The notes: a model not told the origin generated them from the sequence alone. 41,561 bases of DNA from CBDCRK01 sp965220955 (GCA_965220955.1 CBDCRK010000041.1:1-41561), one strand, 5' to 3'; shown: positions 22,462 through 30,903, counted from the first letter of the stretch. Made by a program: numbers and translations.

Positions 22462-22586
22462 GAGGAAAGGTGGTGGACCAATGCAACGAGTAGAGCGTAT
22501 CGCGGCCAGGCGCCCTTTTAAGAAAGGAAGTCAATCTCTCAGACCGTAGGAGCTTGATTCCCAACAGAGTACGGAGGTAAAAAATC

Positions 22587-22850
22587 ATGCCAAATGTGTC
22601 TCTGGACATTCCTGAAGATTTACTCCTCATCCTCCGCGAGCGGCCGGCTGAACTGTCCCAAGAGATACAGCTGGTTGCGGCTATCCATTACTTCGAGGAG
22701 AAACGCCTGTCCTTGGGGCAGGCCGCTAGGTTTGCCGGCATGAACCGCCTGGACTTTCTCGATGCCCTCAACGCGAGGGGAGTTCCTGCTTTTGACCTCT
22801 CGGTCGAAGATGCAAAGGCAGAAGTAAAGGCTGCACAACGAGAGTCTTAA
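22587..22850 (+). CDS. UPF0175 family protein (antitoxin-like)
   Basis: An 87-aa protein typical of UPF0175: VSLDIPEDLLLILRERPAEL at the start, a YFEEKRLSLGQAARFAGMNR helix-turn-helix-like core and FLDALNARGVPAFDLSVEDA at the end. Members often sit directly upstream of DUF3368 PIN-like genes and are thought to be their antitoxins, as here with a 4-base gap. A GGAGG site precedes the ATG. It survives intact while its partner is cut short. Confidence 0.88.
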   Translation: MPNVSLDIPEDLLLILRERPAELSQEIQLVAAIHYFEEKRLSLGQAARFAGMNRLDFLDALNARGVPAFDLSVEDAKAEVKAAQRES

Positions 22851-22854
22851 TCGA

Positions 22855-23067
22855 ATGATTGTCAGTAACACGACTCCTCTGATTGCGTTTGCTCGTATCG
22901 GGGAGCTTGATTTGCTGCAAAAAATTGTTGGATACATTCTCATCCCAGACGCGGTATGGCGGGAGGTTACAGAAGCTGGCAACCGTCTTGGAGCGGGGAA
23001 AATTCAGAACGCTTCTTGGGTGGGATCGCGAACTGTTCGTACAATTCCACCAGAGCTTATACCTTGA
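22855..23067 (+). pseudogene. truncated DUF3368 (PIN-like) toxin gene
   Basis: The frame begins normally (MIVSNTTPLIAFARIGELDL, then LLQKIVGYILIPDAVWREVT), which is the N-terminal part of DUF3368 proteins with the first acidic or Asn-Thr segment. It stops at 70 residues where relatives run to about 150. Beyond the stop the same region reads WDKRRLVK, similar to the late DDKRxR motif of the family, so an internal deletion plus frame loss is likely. The Asp-rich catalytic C-terminal half is absent and the toxin should be inactive. Confidence 0.65.
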
Positions 23068-23165
23068 GGACCAAACTGTTTCTGGGATAAACGACGGCTG
23101 GTAAAATTCCTCATATTTAGCGCTGTCGATTCTGCAGAGAAAAGGAGGAAGAAAAAATAAGGTGC

Positions 23166-24075
23166 ATGTTTTCAGTCATAATTTTCGTCACTGCAACATG
23201 GGCTTTTGCACCTAGCCTCGCTCAGGCGGGCTCGGGATTTTACCTCAGCAGCGAGCTGGGAGCTAACTTTGCCCCAGAGTTGGATTTCCTCGGAGACAGC
23301 ACCGATGGGGGTAGCGTATGCGATCTGTACATTAATCCGCTGGAGAGTTCCCGTCAGATGGCGGGTTGCCCCGGCCCCGGCACCAGTTGGAAGAGCGTGT
23401 TCGACGGCACCGAGGGTATCCTGGCTGGCGCGGCTCTAGGCTATCGGTTATGGGACCGCTACCCTGACCGTCTGTGGGGCCGTTTCCGGCTTGAGCTGGA
23501 GTACTTCTTTCCGGGAGTCGGAGTACGACCAGACGAGCCCGATTCTCAGCCGCTCGGGAGTCGCCAGAGACAAGCTCAGTAACGAAATTGCAAAGGCGGA
23601 GGAGCGCATCGGCAGCATCACGTCTCATAACCTGTTCGGGAACCTGTACTATGACTTCATCAACAGTAGCCGCTTCACGCCCTACGTTGGGTTCGGCATT
23701 GGCGTCGGGTTTACCGATCTGGACAACGGCAGGATCTGGGCGAGGAACGCCGATCCGGACAAGATCACCACGGGTGCCGGCCTGCCCAATGCAGAACAGA
23801 TTCGTCAAAACCTGGCCGGCACGACAAGCAGCTTACAGACGACAAACAGCGACACACTGTTCGGATATCAGGTGCTCTTCGGGGTGGATTTCGCCCTCAC
23901 CGAGGCGATATCTCTGGGTGTCAAGGGCCGCTGGGCCAATTTCACAACCTTCCGCGATGACGGCAGACTGGATACGCTGCGCAGTCACGAGGTTCCCCCC
24001 GAGTATGAGAATTCTCGGGAGGTCGACGACATTGAGATGTTCGGCGTCAGCCTGAGCCTCAAGTACCACTTCTAG
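23166..24075 (+). pseudogene. outer-membrane beta-barrel protein gene with a single frameshift
   Basis: The first of two tandem outer-membrane protein copies. It starts with a signal peptide (MFSVIIFVTATWAFAPSLAQ, cut after AQA) and the mature start GSGFYLSSELGANFAPE. Near 23505-23511 (CTTCTTTCC) one extra base relative to the second copy shifts the frame after LELEYF; the first frame ends at 23582. The second frame (from about 23511) continues ESEYDQ, HNLFGNLYYDF, FTPYVGFGIGVGF and ends in SLKYHF with the C-terminal Phe for BAM recognition. Apart from this one base the gene looks intact. It may be a pseudogene, a phase-variable site or a sequencing/assembly error in a T-run. Confidence 0.75.
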
Positions 24076-24286
24076 GCAGAGCGGTGTTCGGTCTTTTCTG
24101 CCCGATCAGCTCTGCTTTGCGGTGAAATGAAATCCGGGGCCAAGGCAATGCACGTCTATAACTGTTGGGAGACCCCTCGGCTATCAGAAACGCCAAACTG
24201 ACGGCGTTCTTTGACTCGAAAAGTCCGTTTTGATAGACAGGCTTGTGTCCCTACTCAGCGCGGTCAGCAGTGTGGAGGAGGAGAGC

Positions 24287-25228
24287 ATGAAAGGTGTGAT
24301 TTTCTTTTTGATTTGCCTCATCGCAACATGTCCATTCGCCCCCAGTCTGGCCCAGGCCGGTTCGGGCTTCTATCTGAGCAGCGAGTTAGGAGCCAACTTT
24401 GCCCCAGGGCCGGACTTTGCTGGAAAAAGCAACGACCGGCTCAGCGTGTGCGACCAGTTCATCAACCCGCAGTACGCGACGGTGCCGGGATGTACCGCCC
24501 CCAACCGCGGTGAGACTACTGGCTGGAAGAGCAAGTTCGACAGCGCCGAGGGTATTCTGGCCGGAGCGGCGGTGGGCTATAGCTTGCGGGAGACATACCC
24601 GGATAGCCTGCTGGGCCAGTTCCGTCTTGAGTTGGAGTATTTCTACCGGGACTCGGAATACGATCAGGCTATCCCAGTTACCAACGCCAGAGGCGATAAC
24701 TTCGCCAAGCTCGAGGGGGAAATTCAGCGGGCGGAGGAGCGCCTCGGCAGTTTGACTGCTCATAACCTGTTCGGGAATCTGTACTTCGACTTTCTCAACA
24801 GGAGCCGCTTCACTCCCTATGTCGGGTTTGGCGTTGGCGTGGGGTTCACGGAGGCGGACTGGGGGAGCGTCTGGGCGAGGAATGCCGATCCAGACAAGAT
24901 CGCCACGGGCGCCGGTCTGCCCAACGCAGCCGAGGTCCGTCGGAACCTAGCTGGAACAACAAGCAGCGCGCAAGGTGAGTTGAACGACGTACTCTTCGGC
25001 TATCAGGTGCTCTTCGGGGTAGATTTTGCGCTCACCGAGTCGGTGTCTCTGGGCGTCAAGGGCCGCTGGGTCAACTTCGAGTCCTTCCGCGATGACGTCA
25101 TTTGGGATCCGCTGCGCAGTCATCAGCCCAACCTGCGACGCGATGGCAGCGAACCGGTGTCGGGCCTGATGCGAACCCCTGATATCGAAATGTTCGGCGC
25201 CAGCGTGAACCTCAAGTACCACTTCTAG
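24287..25228 (+). CDS. outer-membrane beta-barrel protein
   Basis: The second, intact copy: 313 aa with signal peptide MKGVIFFLICLIATCPFAPS then LAQAG, and a mature region of alternating strands (FYLSSELGANFAP, FRLELEYFYRDSEYD, FTPYVGFGVGVGFTEADWG, VLFGVDFALTESVSLGVKG). It ends in LKYHF with the C-terminal Phe typical of BAM-inserted barrels. Size and pattern fit an 8-12 strand barrel; no known porin or adhesin signature is evident. Two Cys (about 57-85) in an early loop may form a disulfide. The ATG at 24287 has GGAGGAGAG; the frame is open further upstream but lacks a site. It arose by tandem duplication with the preceding gene. Confidence 0.85.
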   Translation: MKGVIFFLICLIATCPFAPSLAQAGSGFYLSSELGANFAPGPDFAGKSNDRLSVCDQFINPQYATVPGCTAPNRGETTGWKSKFDSAEGILAGAAVGYSLRETYPDSLLGQFRLELEYFYRDSEYDQAIPVTNARGDNFAKLEGEIQRAEERLGSLTAHNLFGNLYFDFLNRSRFTPYVGFGVGVGFTEADWGSVWARNADPDKIATGAGLPNAAEVRRNLAGTTSSAQGELNDVLFGYQVLFGVDFALTESVSLGVKGRWVNFESFRDDVIWDPLRSHQPNLRRDGSEPVSGLMRTPDIEMFGASVNLKYHF

Positions 25229-25578
25229 GCAGATCAGTGCCCGACCTTTTCCGCCCGAGCAGCTCTGCTTTGCGGTGAAATGAGCGGCTAAGACCCGGGC
25301 CACACTTCCGAAGGATGGAGCAGGTCAGTTTCACGCCCGTTGAGAGTTCGAGAAATTCGTTCGGACCGTTCTGCTTTGACCCCAGCCTACCCTGTGCTCT
25401 ACAGCCCCACCGCCCAGCTACGCCCTTGCCCAGATTGGGGCTGTCTGCTTACAATAACGGCGGATTAAATCCTCCGGTGTCAAGATTACGGCGAGCCGAA
25501 AAAGATGGATTCATTGCGTCCATTTGCCCTGCCTATCCGTCTATCTAAACAGAAATTATTTGATGAAGGAGGTAGATA
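25229..25578. other. gap between outer-membrane gene and ArsI-like gene
   Basis: The first roughly 45 bases are the duplicated 3' flank of the barrel gene. After that I find no gene with recognisable features; the 77-codon frame at 25315-25548 has no credible ribosome site or motif. The end contains GATGAAGGAGGT, the ribosome site for the next gene. No clear sigma70 promoter is visible for the ArsI-like gene, which would be consistent with use of an alternative sigma factor. Confidence 0.4.
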
Positions 25579-26082
25579 ATGAACCCACAATCGGCAGTTG
25601 AGTTTAATACCCCCACCCGCATCCATATGGGCCTCACGGTACGCGACCTGGAGCGTTCTATTGCGTTCTACCGCAGCCTCTTTGCCCAGGATCCGACTAA
25701 GGTCCGACCGCATTATGCTAAGTTTGAGGTGACCGATCCTCCGGTTAACCTGGCCCTCAATGAGGACCCAGAACAGAAGATTCTGCCTAGTCGGGTGTCG
25801 CACTTTGGCATTCAGGTCAAATCCGCAGAGGCCGTAGCGCAAGCGGCTGTACGGTTACAGGCCGCGGGACTGAAGACTACGCTGGAAGACTCCGTCACGT
25901 GCTGCTATGCTGTGCAAGACAAGGCGTGGGTCACTGATCCCGATGGCAACGCCTGGGAGGTTTTTGTAGTGCTGGATGCTGACGCCCAGGAATACATTAA
26001 GAACACGGCCAGTTCCTGCTGTACAGGCAAGGAGACGGCCCAGCCCTCTACCTCCTCCACGGCGGAGGCGTGCTGCTCATAA
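25579..26082 (+). CDS. ArsI/CadI family VOC metalloenzyme
   Basis: A 167-aa VOC protein of the ArsI/CadI family. ArsI is a C-As lyase that demethylates trivalent organoarsenicals using Fe(II). His16, His75 and Glu127 fit the iron ligands, and Cys108-Cys109 (TCCYA) fits the vicinal pair that binds As(III); the spacing closely follows the Thermomonospora enzyme I recall (His5, His62, Cys96/97, Glu115). WVTDPDGNAWEVF is typical. The C-terminal tail adds two more CC pairs (SSCCTG at 147-148, EACCS at 165-166), which could hold additional metalloid. Followed closely by a SigZ-like sigma factor gene, overlapping if the GTG at 26070 is used. CadI-like cadmium binding is the alternative. Confidence 0.85.
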   Translation: MNPQSAVEFNTPTRIHMGLTVRDLERSIAFYRSLFAQDPTKVRPHYAKFEVTDPPVNLALNEDPEQKILPSRVSHFGIQVKSAEAVAQAAVRLQAAGLKTTLEDSVTCCYAVQDKAWVTDPDGNAWEVFVVLDADAQEYIKNTASSCCTGKETAQPSTSSTAEACCS

Positions 26083-26093
26083 GCAGGTCTGTT

Positions 26094-26651
26094 ATGACTG
26101 TGTCAACGGAGCAGGTCTGGCAGGAACTCCATCGCAAGCTACGTAGCTTCTTTCGCCGGCGTGTTGCTGACGATCAACTGGCCGAGGACCTGCTCCAGGA
26201 AACCTTCCTGCGCATCCACAATGGCATCGACTCCCTCCAGGAGAGTGAGCGACTTGCCGCCTGGGTGTACCGCATTGCCTATAACACTCTTATGGACCAT
26301 TTCCGCAAAGGTCCTCCTAAAGAAGTATTGGTTGACACTATTGACATCTCGCAAGACCAGCCCGACGCCAACTACAACGAAGAAGTGGCAGGATGGCTGG
26401 GTCAGATGGTACAAGGCCTGCCGGACAGATATCGTGCGGCAGTGGAACTGGCTGAACTTGAAGGCATAACACAGCGAGAGGTAAGTGAGCGGCTAGGGCT
26501 ATCCGTCTCCGGGGCCAAGTCGCGAGTACAGCGGGGCCGAGAGAAGCTCAAAGAGACCTTGTTGCATTGCTGCCACCTGGAGCTGGATGGGCGGGGAAAT
26601 GTGGTAGACTACCAACAACGAACCGGTCGTGGGGCCTGTTGTTCAGATTAA
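26094..26651 (+). CDS. sigZ: ECF RNA polymerase sigma factor, SigZ-like
   Basis: A 185-aa sigma70-family ECF factor. Region 2 is LAEDLLQETFLRIHNGID to AAWVYRIAYNTLMDHFRK (residues 29-72), and region 4 is LPDRYRAAVELAELEGITQR then VSERLGLSVSGAKSRVQRGR (109-149). The EQVWQELHRKLRSFFRRRV start and the DGRGNVVDYQQR tail match SigZ. The tail carries two cysteine pairs, Cys159-160 and Cys182-183, which might sense metals or thiol stress. No FecR or ZAS-type anti-sigma gene adjoins it. The ATG at 26094 is listed; a GTG at 26070 in the same frame, overlapping the ArsI-like stop, is also possible. Probable targets are this operon and the TonB receptor that follows. Confidence 0.85.
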   Translation: MTVSTEQVWQELHRKLRSFFRRRVADDQLAEDLLQETFLRIHNGIDSLQESERLAAWVYRIAYNTLMDHFRKGPPKEVLVDTIDISQDQPDANYNEEVAGWLGQMVQGLPDRYRAAVELAELEGITQREVSERLGLSVSGAKSRVQRGREKLKETLLHCCHLELDGRGNVVDYQQRTGRGACCSD

Positions 26652-26703
26652 GATATTCCTTAGAGAAAGGGCAGAACAGATTCACCCCCTACGCCTGTGG
26701 CAG

Positions 26704-28893
26704 ATGTTTTCCCGGCTGAGCTGTGGGCTGGTGTTCTTTATCCTTCTCGTTTCTCCCATCTTCGCCCAAATCTCCCCGTTGGTCATTCTCCCTGAAATAG
26801 AAGTACAGGGAACAACTCCATTAATGGGCCTCTCAGTTCCGCTCGAACAGGTCCCGGTAAATGTGCAAGTCACTACAAGTGAACGTATGGCTGCTCGGGG
26901 AGCGTTAAACCTGACAGATTTTCTCTCGCGAGACCTGGCTGGGGTGAGCCTAACACATGTCCAGAATAATCCGTTTCAGCCTGATCTCACTTATCGCGGC
27001 TTTACCAGTTCGTTTTTGATCGGAACGCCACCTGGGCTGAGTGTCTTTGTTGATGGCGTGCGAGTCAATGAGCCACTGGCTGACCAGGTCAACTGGGACT
27101 TAATCCCCACTGATGCCATTGATCGGATTGAATTGGTCCCTGGCTCCAACCCGGTCTATGGTCGTAATACTCTGGGGGGTACCCTGGTTATGCGCACCAA
27201 GCGCGGCTTTACGCATCCAGGCACCACCGCAGAGATGTGGGGAGGCAGTTTTGGTCGCTTCCGTTCACTGCTGCAAACTGGTGGCAGCCAGGGTAACTTT
27301 GACTACTTTCTATCCGGAAATCTGTTTCTAGAAGACGGCTATCGGGATTTTTCCAAGAGTGATGTTGGCCAGCTATTCGGAAAAGTGGGCTATTTAAACA
27401 ACCAAAATGATCTTACCTTGTCTTTAACCCATGTAAATAACCGGTTGACCGGCAATGGCCCACTGCCTGAGAGCCGGCTCAAGCAAGATCGCTCGGCTGT
27501 TTTTACTCATCCGGACCGCTTTGAGCCGGACCTGTGGTTTTTGAACGGAGAATACCGCCGGGATTTCGGATCAGGCTTGACCCTCTCGGCCAATCTTTAC
27601 GGACGGATTCTCGATATTGACCAGTTTAACGCCGATGTGGATGAGGATGTTGATGCTAGAACCAACCAAAAAGGTTGGGGAAGCGCCCTACAGCTGGCCT
27701 ACCAGGGTCGGCTGTTTGGCTTGCCTCTGACCGCCACTATAGGAGCGGACTACACGGGAGCAACCCTTGATCATCTCATTGCCGAACGGGAGCAAGGGGA
27801 AGACAACAATGGGTTTGGAGAGGATGAGGATGATTTGTCTATCTTCAACAAGGAAGATAAAGAGGAGTTTGAGATCGAAACCGATATCAAGACAGAGACC
27901 CATGCAGGAGGGCCGTTTGTAACGGTTACTGTAGAGCCCATCGAGCGGCTGGCAGTAACCGTGTCCGGGCGGTTTGATGTTACACACCTCAAGATCAAAG
28001 ACCGTTTGCCCGGAGACAACAATGATTACAATGGAACAGACGCTAGCGGCAGTCACACGTTTGATCGTTTTAACCCAGCAGTTGGGGCTACCTATGCGTT
28101 GCCCAAAGGACTGAGCCTGTACGCCAGTTACAGTGAGAGCTACAGGGCACCCACAGCAATCGAACTAACCTGCGCTAACCCAGAGGCGCCCTGTCCTGTC
28201 CCTACTGCCATTGTAGACGATCCTCCACTTGATCCGGTTAAGGGAAAAACCTGGGAAACGGGGCTGCGCTGGTCCCTCACGCCTGCTCTATACGCTACCT
28301 TGACTTTTTTCCGCACTGATCTCAAGGATGATATCCTCTTCCGCAATGAACCGGAAAGCCGAGTATTAGGATTTTTCCAGAACATCGACTCCACCCGCCG
28401 TCAAGGCATTGAGTTTTTGCTACGAGGAAGCTGGGGCTGGGGCAGTTGGTTTGCCAACTATACCCTGACCAATGCTACCTTTGAGGATGACGTTGAGCTA
28501 TTCACATTTGCTAACGAAGAACGCCTGGCGCAGGTAAAGGCTGGAGATCGGTTGCCTCTGATTCCACCTCATCGCCTCAACGGTGGGGTTGAGCTTCTGC
28601 TTACCCCGCAATGGCGGGTAAGTGTTGACGGGGCCTATGTAGACGCTCAGTATCTGCGCGGGGACGAGGCAAACCAACGTGATCGGCTTGACCCGTACTT
28701 TGTGGCTAATGCCCAGCTTGAGTATTGTGCTAGCAACTTTGATGTCTTCCTGCGCTTTGAAAACTTCTTTGATAAAGAGTACGAAAGCTATGGAGCGTTC
28801 TTTGAGAACACCCTTGATAACACTGGGCGGGAGCGTTTCCTCGGTCCCGGGGCTCCTTTTGGTGCGTTTGGTGGAGTGCGGGTGCGATTCTAA
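26704..28893 (+). CDS. TonB-dependent outer-membrane receptor
   Basis: A 729-aa TonB-dependent receptor, an energised outer-membrane importer. It starts with a signal peptide (MFSRLSCGLVFFILLVSPIF then AQ). The plug domain follows (about residues 30-160: VPVNVQVTTSERM, LTDFLSRDLAGVSLTHVQ, FVDGVRVNEPLADQV, DAIDRIELVPGSNPVYGRN), then a 22-strand barrel with LKDDILFRNEPESRV-like strands and a terminal VRVRF. An acidic loop at about 350-390 (EDEDDLSIFNKEDKEEFE) may attract cations. The start at 26704 fits the signal peptide but has no clear ribosome site; a GTG at 26629 inside the sigma gene is in frame. The ligand is unknown; its position after ArsI and SigZ hints at metals or metal-binding compounds. 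Confidence 0.9.
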   Translation: MFSRLSCGLVFFILLVSPIFAQISPLVILPEIEVQGTTPLMGLSVPLEQVPVNVQVTTSERMAARGALNLTDFLSRDLAGVSLTHVQNNPFQPDLTYRGFTSSFLIGTPPGLSVFVDGVRVNEPLADQVNWDLIPTDAIDRIELVPGSNPVYGRNTLGGTLVMRTKRGFTHPGTTAEMWGGSFGRFRSLLQTGGSQGNFDYFLSGNLFLEDGYRDFSKSDVGQLFGKVGYLNNQNDLTLSLTHVNNRLTGNGPLPESRLKQDRSAVFTHPDRFEPDLWFLNGEYRRDFGSGLTLSANLYGRILDIDQFNADVDEDVDARTNQKGWGSALQLAYQGRLFGLPLTATIGADYTGATLDHLIAEREQGEDNNGFGEDEDDLSIFNKEDKEEFEIETDIKTETHAGGPFVTVTVEPIERLAVTVSGRFDVTHLKIKDRLPGDNNDYNGTDASGSHTFDRFNPAVGATYALPKGLSLYASYSESYRAPTAIELTCANPEAPCPVPTAIVDDPPLDPVKGKTWETGLRWSLTPALYATLTFFRTDLKDDILFRNEPESRVLGFFQNIDSTRRQGIEFLLRGSWGWGSWFANYTLTNATFEDDVELFTFANEERLAQVKAGDRLPLIPPHRLNGGVELLLTPQWRVSVDGAYVDAQYLRGDEANQRDRLDPYFVANAQLEYCASNFDVFLRFENFFDKEYESYGAFFENTLDNTGRERFLGPGAPFGAFGGVRVRF

Positions 28894-28976
28894 AGAAAGG
28901 AGTGTGCCTGCTTGACGGCGAGAGTCCGGCTGTTTAAGCTGACCAAACAAAGAATACCCTGTAAAGGAGGGACACC

Positions 28977-29651
28977 ATGGCAACAAAAGATAGTCCGCTG
29001 TCGCAAATTATCTCGATCAGCGACCTGGAGTGGCAGGAGGTGCAGCCCGGGATACGTATGAAGCAGCTTTGGATGGATGAGGAGACAAAACGTCGGGCAG
29101 TTGTTAGTCGCATCGAGCCGGGTGCCCAGCTTCCCATGCACCGGCATGTCGGCGATGAGCTGCTCTTTGTCATTGAGGGAGCTATCTCGGATGAGTCCGG
29201 GGCTGTAACTGCTGGGAATATGGGCTACCGGCCGAACGGCTGCGTCCATACTGTATCAAGTAAGAAGGGGGCCACGGTTCTGGCTATTGTCACCGGCGGG
29301 GTTGAACCGGCCACAGAGATTGGCAGTGCACCACCCTCGCAAATCTTTACGCTGAGTGAGCTAGAGTGGGTAGAGGCCCGTCCGGACGTTCGCCAGAAGC
29401 GGATTTGGGAAGATAAGGCGGGCGAGCGCCGTGCCATGCTGGTGCGCTTTGAGCCCGGGGCTACACTGCCCCTCCATCGCCATATTGGTGACGAACTAAT
29501 TTTTATCATTGAGGGCGCAAACGCCGATGAAGCGGGTGAGGTTGCCACCGGGAATGCGAACTACCGGCCGAACGGCTGCACTCACACGGTGACAACAAAG
29601 AATGGCGCAACCGCCCTAGCTGTGGTCTGGGGCGGTGTGGAAATGGTCTGA
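28977..29651 (+). CDS. bicupin protein, ChrR-like cupin repeats
   Basis: A 224-aa protein of two similar cupin domains. The first (residues 15-105) has His55, His57, Glu61 and His91 (HRHVGDE, then CVHT). The second (125-218) has His167, His169, Glu173 and His203 (HRHIGDE, then CTHT), so both barrels keep a complete metal-ligand set. YRPNGC(V/T)HTV occurs in both, showing internal duplication. The domain type resembles the C-terminal cupin of ChrR, an anti-sigma factor for an ECF sigma, but the zinc-binding N-terminal anti-sigma domain is missing. Being 84 bases after the TonB receptor and in the SigZ neighbourhood, a sensor or storage role is conceivable; simple dioxygenase function is an alternative. 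Confidence 0.85.
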   Translation: MATKDSPLSQIISISDLEWQEVQPGIRMKQLWMDEETKRRAVVSRIEPGAQLPMHRHVGDELLFVIEGAISDESGAVTAGNMGYRPNGCVHTVSSKKGATVLAIVTGGVEPATEIGSAPPSQIFTLSELEWVEARPDVRQKRIWEDKAGERRAMLVRFEPGATLPLHRHIGDELIFIIEGANADEAGEVATGNANYRPNGCTHTVTTKNGATALAVVWGGVEMV

Positions 29652-29816
29652 TCAGTCCGATTGCTAGTGCAATTTCAACCAATATCTTTGTGCCATCTGT
29701 AGGACAGCACAATAGGTGTCTTGATTATGCACTAGACAGCCAATGACCCTTGCATCTCTCAGGTCACTTGTACTATGTGAAGAGGGTTAGCCCTTTCGCA
29801 AAAAAAGGAGGCTGTT

Positions 29817-30446
29817 ATGAGTACACCTGATACGCAAATGGCTGTCAAAAGCCAAGAGGAACTTGCCGAGCGCTTTGGTGCACCGGAGGATCTAGCTGTT
29901 AAGCATAAACTTCCTTTCATTGACGAGGCTGCGGCCAAGTTCCTTGCTCAGTGTCCCTTTGTTATTGTGGCCACCGCCGATGCCCAAGGTCGCTGTGATG
30001 CTTCTCCCAAAGGGGACCCCCCGGGGTTTATTGAGATAGCCGATGAGCACACCCTCTATTTGCCCGATCGTTCGGGCAACAAGATGTTTCAGAGCATCTC
30101 CAATGTCATCGAAAATCCCCACATTGGCCTATTATTCCTCATTCCTGGCGAGGAGTGGACCATGCGAATCAATGGTCGAGCCAGAATTGTAGACGACTCA
30201 TCTATTCTGGAGCAGCTCAGCGCTCGCGGTCGCCCGGCACAGATGGCCATTGAGGTAAAGGTGGATGAGTGTTTCTTCCACTGTCCCAGGTCATTTAAAC
30301 GCGCAGAGCTGTGGAACTCAGCCCAGTTTCACAAGTACGAGGGTGACTCGTGGGGAGCGATTCTTGCCCAGAGGACTAAGCTGGAGGACGGCGCAGCCAA
30401 GAAGTTAGACGAGATGATTGAAGAAGCGTCGGATCATCTTCCATAG
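29817..30446 (+). CDS. PPOX-type FMN-binding protein
   Basis: A 209-aa split-beta-barrel flavoprotein of the pyridoxamine-phosphate-oxidase-like superfamily. FVIVATADAQGRCDASPKGD, then LPDRSGNKMFQSISNVIENP, HIGLLFLIPG and the MRINGRARIVDD stretch are typical of the MSMEG_1061-like group of FMN-dependent oxidoreductases. This group mostly has uncharacterised redox activity rather than vitamin B6 synthesis. The ATG has an AAAAAAGGAGG site. The ABM monooxygenase follows 64 bases later. The 29652-29816 gap upstream shows only a spaced CTAGTGCA/TGCACTAG pair. Confidence 0.88.
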   Translation: MSTPDTQMAVKSQEELAERFGAPEDLAVKHKLPFIDEAAAKFLAQCPFVIVATADAQGRCDASPKGDPPGFIEIADEHTLYLPDRSGNKMFQSISNVIENPHIGLLFLIPGEEWTMRINGRARIVDDSSILEQLSARGRPAQMAIEVKVDECFFHCPRSFKRAELWNSAQFHKYEGDSWGAILAQRTKLEDGAAKKLDEMIEEASDHLP

Positions 30447-30510
30447 GCACTCACTGGCCTAGCAATTAAAACAGCAGCAATAAACCTTACTCTTAAGAAA
30501 GGAGACCGTG

Positions 30511-30792
30511 ATGCTAACTTTTACAGCAAAACTTACCATTAAGGCAGGCAGAGAAGACGAGTTTGCCAATACCATGAAGGGCGTAGTGCCCAAAGTCCGG
30601 GAAGAGGCAGACAACCATGCCTATGTTATGCACCGTTCCAAGAACAATCCCCAGGTCTTTATGTTCTACGAGGAATACACCAACGAGGCTGCCTTAGATG
30701 TCCACCGTAAGCACCTGCAAGAGCTAGGGGTGAATCTTGCGGATCTGATAGACGGAAAGCCAGAGCTGGAGTTCTTCGACAAGATTGCTTAA
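30511..30792 (+). CDS. antibiotic biosynthesis monooxygenase (ABM) family protein
   Basis: A 93-aa ferredoxin-like-fold protein of the ABM/YgiN group: LTFTAKLTIKAGREDEFANT, HAYVMHRSKNNPQVFMFYEE and AALDVHRKHLQELG are characteristic. Members oxidise quinols or related aromatics without a cofactor, or act as heme-cleaving enzymes; the Asn-Trp-His heme signature of IsdG types is not present. The ATG at 30511 is preferred over the adjacent GTG at 30508 because of spacing from AAGGAGA. Probably cotranscribed with the PPOX-type gene. Confidence 0.88.
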   Translation: MLTFTAKLTIKAGREDEFANTMKGVVPKVREEADNHAYVMHRSKNNPQVFMFYEEYTNEAALDVHRKHLQELGVNLADLIDGKPELEFFDKIA

Positions 30793-30834
30793 AGAGGGAT
30801 CAGAAAAGAAACAGGGGGCCAGCTTGTACCCTAA

Positions 30835-30860
30835 CCCTCTCCCCCGTCTGGGGGAGAGGG
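30835..30860. repeat. palindromic GC-rich hairpin (dispersed repeat type)
   Basis: CCCTCTCCCC (30835-30844) pairs with GGGGAGAGGG (30851-30860). Such CTAACCCTCTCCC elements are common dispersed intergenic repeats in many bacterial genomes. A related element occurs at 33479-33497. Situated between convergent genes, it may also help end transcription. Confidence 0.6.
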
Positions 30861-30880
30861 AAACAGACGCGCAATTTGTA

Positions 30881-30903
30881 AGGGCGGTTCGCGAAACCGC
30901 CCT
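30881..30903. repeat. second palindromic hairpin
   Basis: AGGGCGGTT (30881-30889) and AACCGCCCT (30895-30903) form a perfect 9-bp stem with a CGCGA loop. It lies 12 bases past the end of the minus-strand amidohydrolase gene and resembles REP-type intergenic palindromes. There is no clear T-tract. Confidence 0.55.

Larger units (their letters stand above)
23166..25275 (+). repeat. tandem duplication of the outer-membrane protein gene
   Basis: Two copies of about 0.9-1 kb, the first over 23166-24130 and the second over 24287-25275, share coding sequence along their full length. Even the 3' flanks match (CAGCTCTGCTTTGCGGTGAA occurs after both stops). After copy one, GCAGAGC (24076-24082) and GCTCTGC (24109-24115) form a stem that is less perfect after copy two, possibly part of a terminator. 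The 24131-24286 spacer between the copies holds no gene. Confidence 0.8.

Noticed and set aside
25315..25548. 77-codon frame before the ArsI-like gene
   Set aside because: No ribosome site, a Pro/Arg-rich random-looking composition and no motif.
29660..29740. CTAGTGCA / TGCACTAG inverted pair before the PPOX gene
   Set aside because: The arms are only 8 bases and more than 50 bases apart, so chance is likely.
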